Assembly: GCA_963781285.1 (NCBI GenBank) | Contig: CAWAFI010000009.1 | Span: 12,944-76,943 of the forward strand | From: CAIWHR01 sp963781285 | GTDB lineage: Bacteria; Pseudomonadota; Gammaproteobacteria; Burkholderiales; Casimicrobiaceae | Reading direction: 5' to 3' | DNA: 64,000 nt | Notes under the pieces: model-generated | Seen by the model: the letters and a program-made list of their open reading frames with translations, nothing else | Databases searched by the model: none | What the model was told of the DNA's origin: nothing | Shown here: piece after piece, positions 60,932 to 64,000 of the stretch | Numbering within the stretch: the stretch's first letter is position 1 | Layout of the letters: each line of letters opens with the position of its first letter | Made by a program: the position numbers and the translations under genes

Positions 60932-61991
60932 TTGACTCCTGCATAAATAATGTCCTATTTTAGGCGCAAAGAAAGCGCGCAATGTTGAATGAAGGAGCGC
61001 AGCAGCGACTGCGTCGTCGCCGATCGCGTAGGTGGCCAATTGCGTCTGCATCACGAGATCGTGAAGCTCGAGCGGCGCGAAGTTGGCCAACGGATTGGTC
61101 TTGGCGTAGCCCCAGATCAGTTCGACCGGATTGAGTTCCGGGGCGTAGGGCGGCAGCAGATAGGCGCGCACGTCGCTGGCGATGATGCGCGAGCCAGCCG
61201 GCGACCGGCTCGAAACGATGGGCGCGCAGACGGTCCCAGATCAGGGTGATGGGTACGCGCAGCGTGCGCCGCAATTGCTTCAGGAAGGCCAGCACCGCGT
61301 CGCCGTCGTAATTGGCATCGGGCAGCACGCCGAAATAGCCGCGCACGCGATGGCGCCGCGGCGAGATCACCAGCGCGCCAATGACCGAGACCTTGCGCCG
61401 CGCGCGGCCGCGTTGCCGCAGCCGGGGCGTGTGGCCGCGCGGCGCCCAGCTGCGCCGCCGCAGCGGCCCCATCAAGAATCCGGCTTCGTCGATGAAGACG
61501 ATCGCCGCGCCGCGGCGGCAGGCGTTTTTTTTACCCGCGGCCAGGTTTCGTGGACCCAACGGCGGATGGCGGCCTCGTCGCGTTCGACGGCGTGGCGGGT
61601 CGGCAGCTGCGGACTCCAGCCCAACTCATGCAGCAGCCGCCCGACATGATCGACGTGATAGTCCACGCCAAACCGTCGCTGCACGAGTTCGGCCACGCGC
61701 GGACAGGTCCACAGATCGGTGTCAAAGCCGGCGGCTTGCGCGCCTTTGAGCAACAGACGCTTCCAGCCGGCGCTTGTGCTGCGCGGTGAGCTTGGAGGGA
61801 CGTCCCGGCGTCGGCTTGGCCCGCACTCCAGCCTCGCCGCGTCGTCGCGCCGCCGCCTTCCAACGCCGCACGCTGCGCCGATCCACCCCGACGCGCCGCG
61901 CTACTTCCGAGGGCAACAGTCCTTCCTCGAGCAACGCCAGCGCGCGCACGCGCCGACGTTCCAGTTCCTGTGGGCTTCCAGTAGGTCGCAT
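60929..61991 (-). pseudogene. IS630-family transposase, copy 1, multiple frameshifts
   Basis: The ATG at 61991 has AGGAGGT five bases upstream. The helix-turn-helix part (GLLPSEVARRVGVDRRSVRR) is followed, in a new frame after about 61755, by LWTCPRVAELVQRRFGVDYH. An A8 run (61532-61525 on this strand) then permits a -1 shift into AAIVFIDEAGFLMGPLRRR with the first DDE Asp and DRLRAHRF with the second. The end PPYAPELNPVELIWGYAK with the last acidic residue is in yet another frame beyond about 61195. The A8 shift may be programmed; the other two are damage. The stop TAG is made of the target TA plus the flanking G. Confidence 0.85.
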
Positions 61992-62039
61992 AGCGCACCT
62001 CCTGACCACAGTATAGGACATTATTTACGCAGGTCTCAA
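60932..62039 (-). mobile_element. IS630-family insertion sequence, copy 1 (damaged)
   Basis: Element of 1108 bp with imperfect 27-bp terminal inverted repeats (60932-60958 and 62013-62039; 24 of 27 positions agree, core TAAATAATGTCCTAT). It is flanked by a TA dinucleotide at both ends (60930-60931, 62040-62041), the target duplication of IS630/Tc1-type elements. It carries one transposase gene on the minus strand. Confidence 0.9.
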
Positions 62040-62041
62040 TA

Positions 62042-62839
62042 GCTCGGAACCACGTCTTTCGCGCTCACGCCACCGCCTCCAGTACACCCTAGCGATCGGT
62101 GGCGGTCGCGCTGTCGGCGTCCGGCGCGAGTTTCCGCCTGCACGCCGGAGCGCGCAGACGCCAAGGATTAATTGTTCCCCCGGCACGCGGGCCAGACCTT
62201 GGTGCAGATCAAGAAGATAGCGATATCGCACTGCAGCGCGAGCGGGCGGACCCGTCCACCGAGCGGGTGCGGGCGCCAAAACGAGTTCCGGATGCCGCTT
62301 CAGGCCATGCCAGCGCCATTTGCGCCTGCGCGTCGGTGCTCCCGACTCTTCCTGGAGTATTTGCATAAAATAATGGCCGGATATTACGAGCAGTCGTCCA
62401 TCAGCGTCCGAGCCGGTCCGAGTGGTCGCATGTCGACCTCGCGTGCCGCAGATCCGGCTCCTGCCCGTACTGCGAACGCTCTCGCGCGAGATGGACAAGC
62501 TCCGCGTGATCAGGCGAGCCGGGAACGGGGCCGCGAGTGAACGAACGCCTAGTGTTGGTGGTTTGATTGATTGAAAAATATCAACCGGAAATCAAAGGCA
62601 GAGCGCAGCCCGCCTTCGGCAGGAAGAAGGGGACAAAGAACAAGGCGCACGGCGAGAACGCGCGCCCCGACGGTCGCTGACCGGCCAGAAGCGGGCATAC
62701 AAGGACGGCAAGATCTCCCGTTACCGGCGATTTAACTTGGCGCGTACTGGATGCTTTAGCCGGTTACCGATGGCGTATGACGCGTCCATCCGCACAAAGC
62801 CAAAACCCCGCCGGAGCGGGGTTGAGTATTGCGGCCCAT
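62042..62839. other. Relic sequence between the two IS630 elements
   Basis: About 800 bp without a supported gene. A plus-strand frame around 62640-62745 reads polar, Arg/Lys-rich peptide without a family match. No tRNA, terminator or ribosome-binding site was seen. Probably debris of earlier insertions. Confidence 0.45.
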
Positions 62840-62841
62840 TA

Positions 62842-63998
62842 ATTACGAAACATAATGCTGGCCCATCTTTCGATCTGCCTCTTGGCGCGTGAAGGTCCAC
62901 GCGATGCGGCGGCCTTCGGCGTTGCGGCGCTGCTCCCACGCGGCAACTTCGGCGGCGAGCAGTGGTTGGGTTGGCAGGCGCCGGTCAAGGCACTGGCGGT
63001 CAAGGATACCGATCTCGATTTCCGCCATATTGAGCCAGCTGGCGTGCTTCGGAGTGTAGTGGAAGACGACGCGCCGGAGCAGTTGCCGCGCCGCGTTGAT
63101 GCCGAGCACGTCCTCGAAGCACACGCGAAAGTGAGTACTGAGGTTGTCGAGGACCAGATGGATGCGCCGGGCTTTCGGGTAGACGTGTTCGAGCAAGTGC
63201 TTGATGAAGGCAACGAAGTCGATCTTGGCTCGGCGATCGGTCACCTCGACCGTCCGTCGTCCACCCTTGGGTTCCACCGCCACGAACAAATTGCAGGTGC
63301 CGGCGCGGGCGTATTCGTAGTCGTGTTTCGCCGGCGCCCCGGGTTGCACCGGCAAGGGGGCACGCGTATCGCGCAACAGCTGCTTGCTCTTCTCGTCCAC
63401 GCAGACGACGGGTTCCTGGCTTCGGAACGGGCGCGCATACAGCGCGAGCAGGTCGTACATCCGTTGCCGGTATTGCGCGGTCAGCACGCCAATGCACCAC
63501 ATCAACTTGCGCCACGGCTTGACGCAGTTTTTTTTAGCAGCCGGCGAATGGTCTCCCGGCTGATCGGACCAATACCCGCCTGTGCCTGTGCCGCCTGCTC
63601 CAGCAAGACCAACGTCCAGCGCTGGGCCCCGGTCGGTGGCGCCGAACAGGCCAAGGCCGTAATCTGCGCTTCGACATCAGTATCGTACTGGCGCGGTTTG
63701 CCCGGGCGCGCCACGTCGTGCAGGGCATATTCCAGCCCGCCTTCCAGATACGCCGCCCGGGTGCGCCAGATGGCCGTTCGTCCCACGCCCAGCACCTCCA
63801 TTATCTGGGCCTCGGAAAGGCCGCGGTCCAGGGCGGCGAGAATATGCGCCCGGTTGAACTCACGCGCCGAGTGCATACCCTTTGCCCGAAATGAAGCAAT
63901 CAACTGCCGGTCCTTCTTGGTGAGATGCAATTCGGTTCGACGCATCGCCGTATCCTCCAGAAGTGGTGGGCGTGCGTCATCTTACAATGTTTCGTAAT
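62842..63998 (-). mobile_element. IS630-family insertion sequence, copy 2
   Basis: Element of 1157 bp with short terminal inverted repeats (ATTACGAAACAT at both ends) flanked by TA at 62840-62841 and 63999-64000. It differs in sequence from copy 1 in repeats and transposase, so it is a different element of the same family. Apart from a -1 frameshift site it looks intact. Confidence 0.88.
62843..63945 (-). CDS. IS630-family transposase made by -1 frameshifting
   Basis: Two frames give one product of 367 aa. The first (63945-63502) holds the helix-turn-helix region (MHSAREFNRAHILAALDRGL, SEAQIMEVLGVGRTAIWRTR) and ends RLLKKT... then a stop. An A8 run at 63535-63528 lets ribosomes slip by -1 into NCVKPWRKLMWCIGVLTAQY, then the DDE domain: PVVCVDEKSKQLL (first Asp), HLVLDNLSTHF (second) and YTPKHASWLNMAEIEIGILD (Glu). 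GGAGG stands before the ATG. The same A8 design in copy 1 supports programmed frameshifting. Total length fits IS630 transposases. Confidence 0.88.
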
Positions 63999-64000
63999 TA

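Noticed and set aside
52317..64000. Integrative element bounded by tRNA-Thr
   Set aside because: No integrase gene and no duplicated 3' end of the tRNA could be found to the right, so only a historic boundary is suggested.

Overview
The window is high-GC chromosome of a Gram-negative betaproteobacterium, probably Burkholderiales or a neighbouring order. The evidence is the block pyrG-kdsA-eno-ftsB, the order smc-zipA-ligA-galU, an OxyR-type regulator, a DHC/DUF1924 cytochrome operon run by a two-component system, and paired Dpp/Opp-type transporters. No rRNA, CRISPR array or prophage was seen.

Layout. (1) 56-4397, minus: a six-gene redox operon (PepSY protein, two c-type cytochromes, cytochrome b561, response regulator, sensor kinase). 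(2) 4534-12137: a sugar-acid locus that reads as non-phosphorylative catabolism of L-fucose or a related sugar. An aldo/keto reductase and a lactonase-type amidohydrolase face a DapA-type aldolase, an RraA-like protein, an ABC importer without its ATPase, and a FucU-type mutarotase. Two copies of a palindrome lie between the two arms. (3) 12255-18225: a secreted protein, a frameshifted SpoU methyltransferase, then ftsB, eno, kdsA and pyrG. (4) 18319-26193: gltX followed by a complete Anbu proteasome-like cluster (transglutaminase/DUF2126, Anbu, alpha-E, ATP-grasp). (5) 26394-37498: tRNA-Val, a haloacid dehalogenase, a 115-122 bp tandem repeat, an SDR, oxyR, galU, ligA, zipA and smc. (6) 37640-50124: two head-to-head peptide ABC transporter clusters. 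One carries two peptidase-like hydrolases and no binding protein; the other has its own binding protein. (7) 50175-52392: rlmB, a TPR protein, a MarC protein and tRNA-Thr.

Beyond tRNA-Thr the character changes to an accessory region with much gene decay. It holds a remnant ABC binding protein, an intradiol dioxygenase, a frameshifted GYD protein behind two FNR-like boxes, a lactonase remnant, a large winged-helix ATPase regulator with a direct-repeat operator candidate, a split IS91-type transposase flanking a decayed GIY-YIG gene and an intact epoxide hydrolase, and two IS630-family elements. Both IS630 elements have an A8 slippery run; one looks dead. The second ends at the last base of the window.

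Starts were moved from the longest frame to a better start codon wherever a ribosome-binding site, operon overlap or family length argued for it; each entry says so. Several single-base frameshifts were found. They could be true decay or errors of a draft assembly, and sequence alone cannot separate the two.
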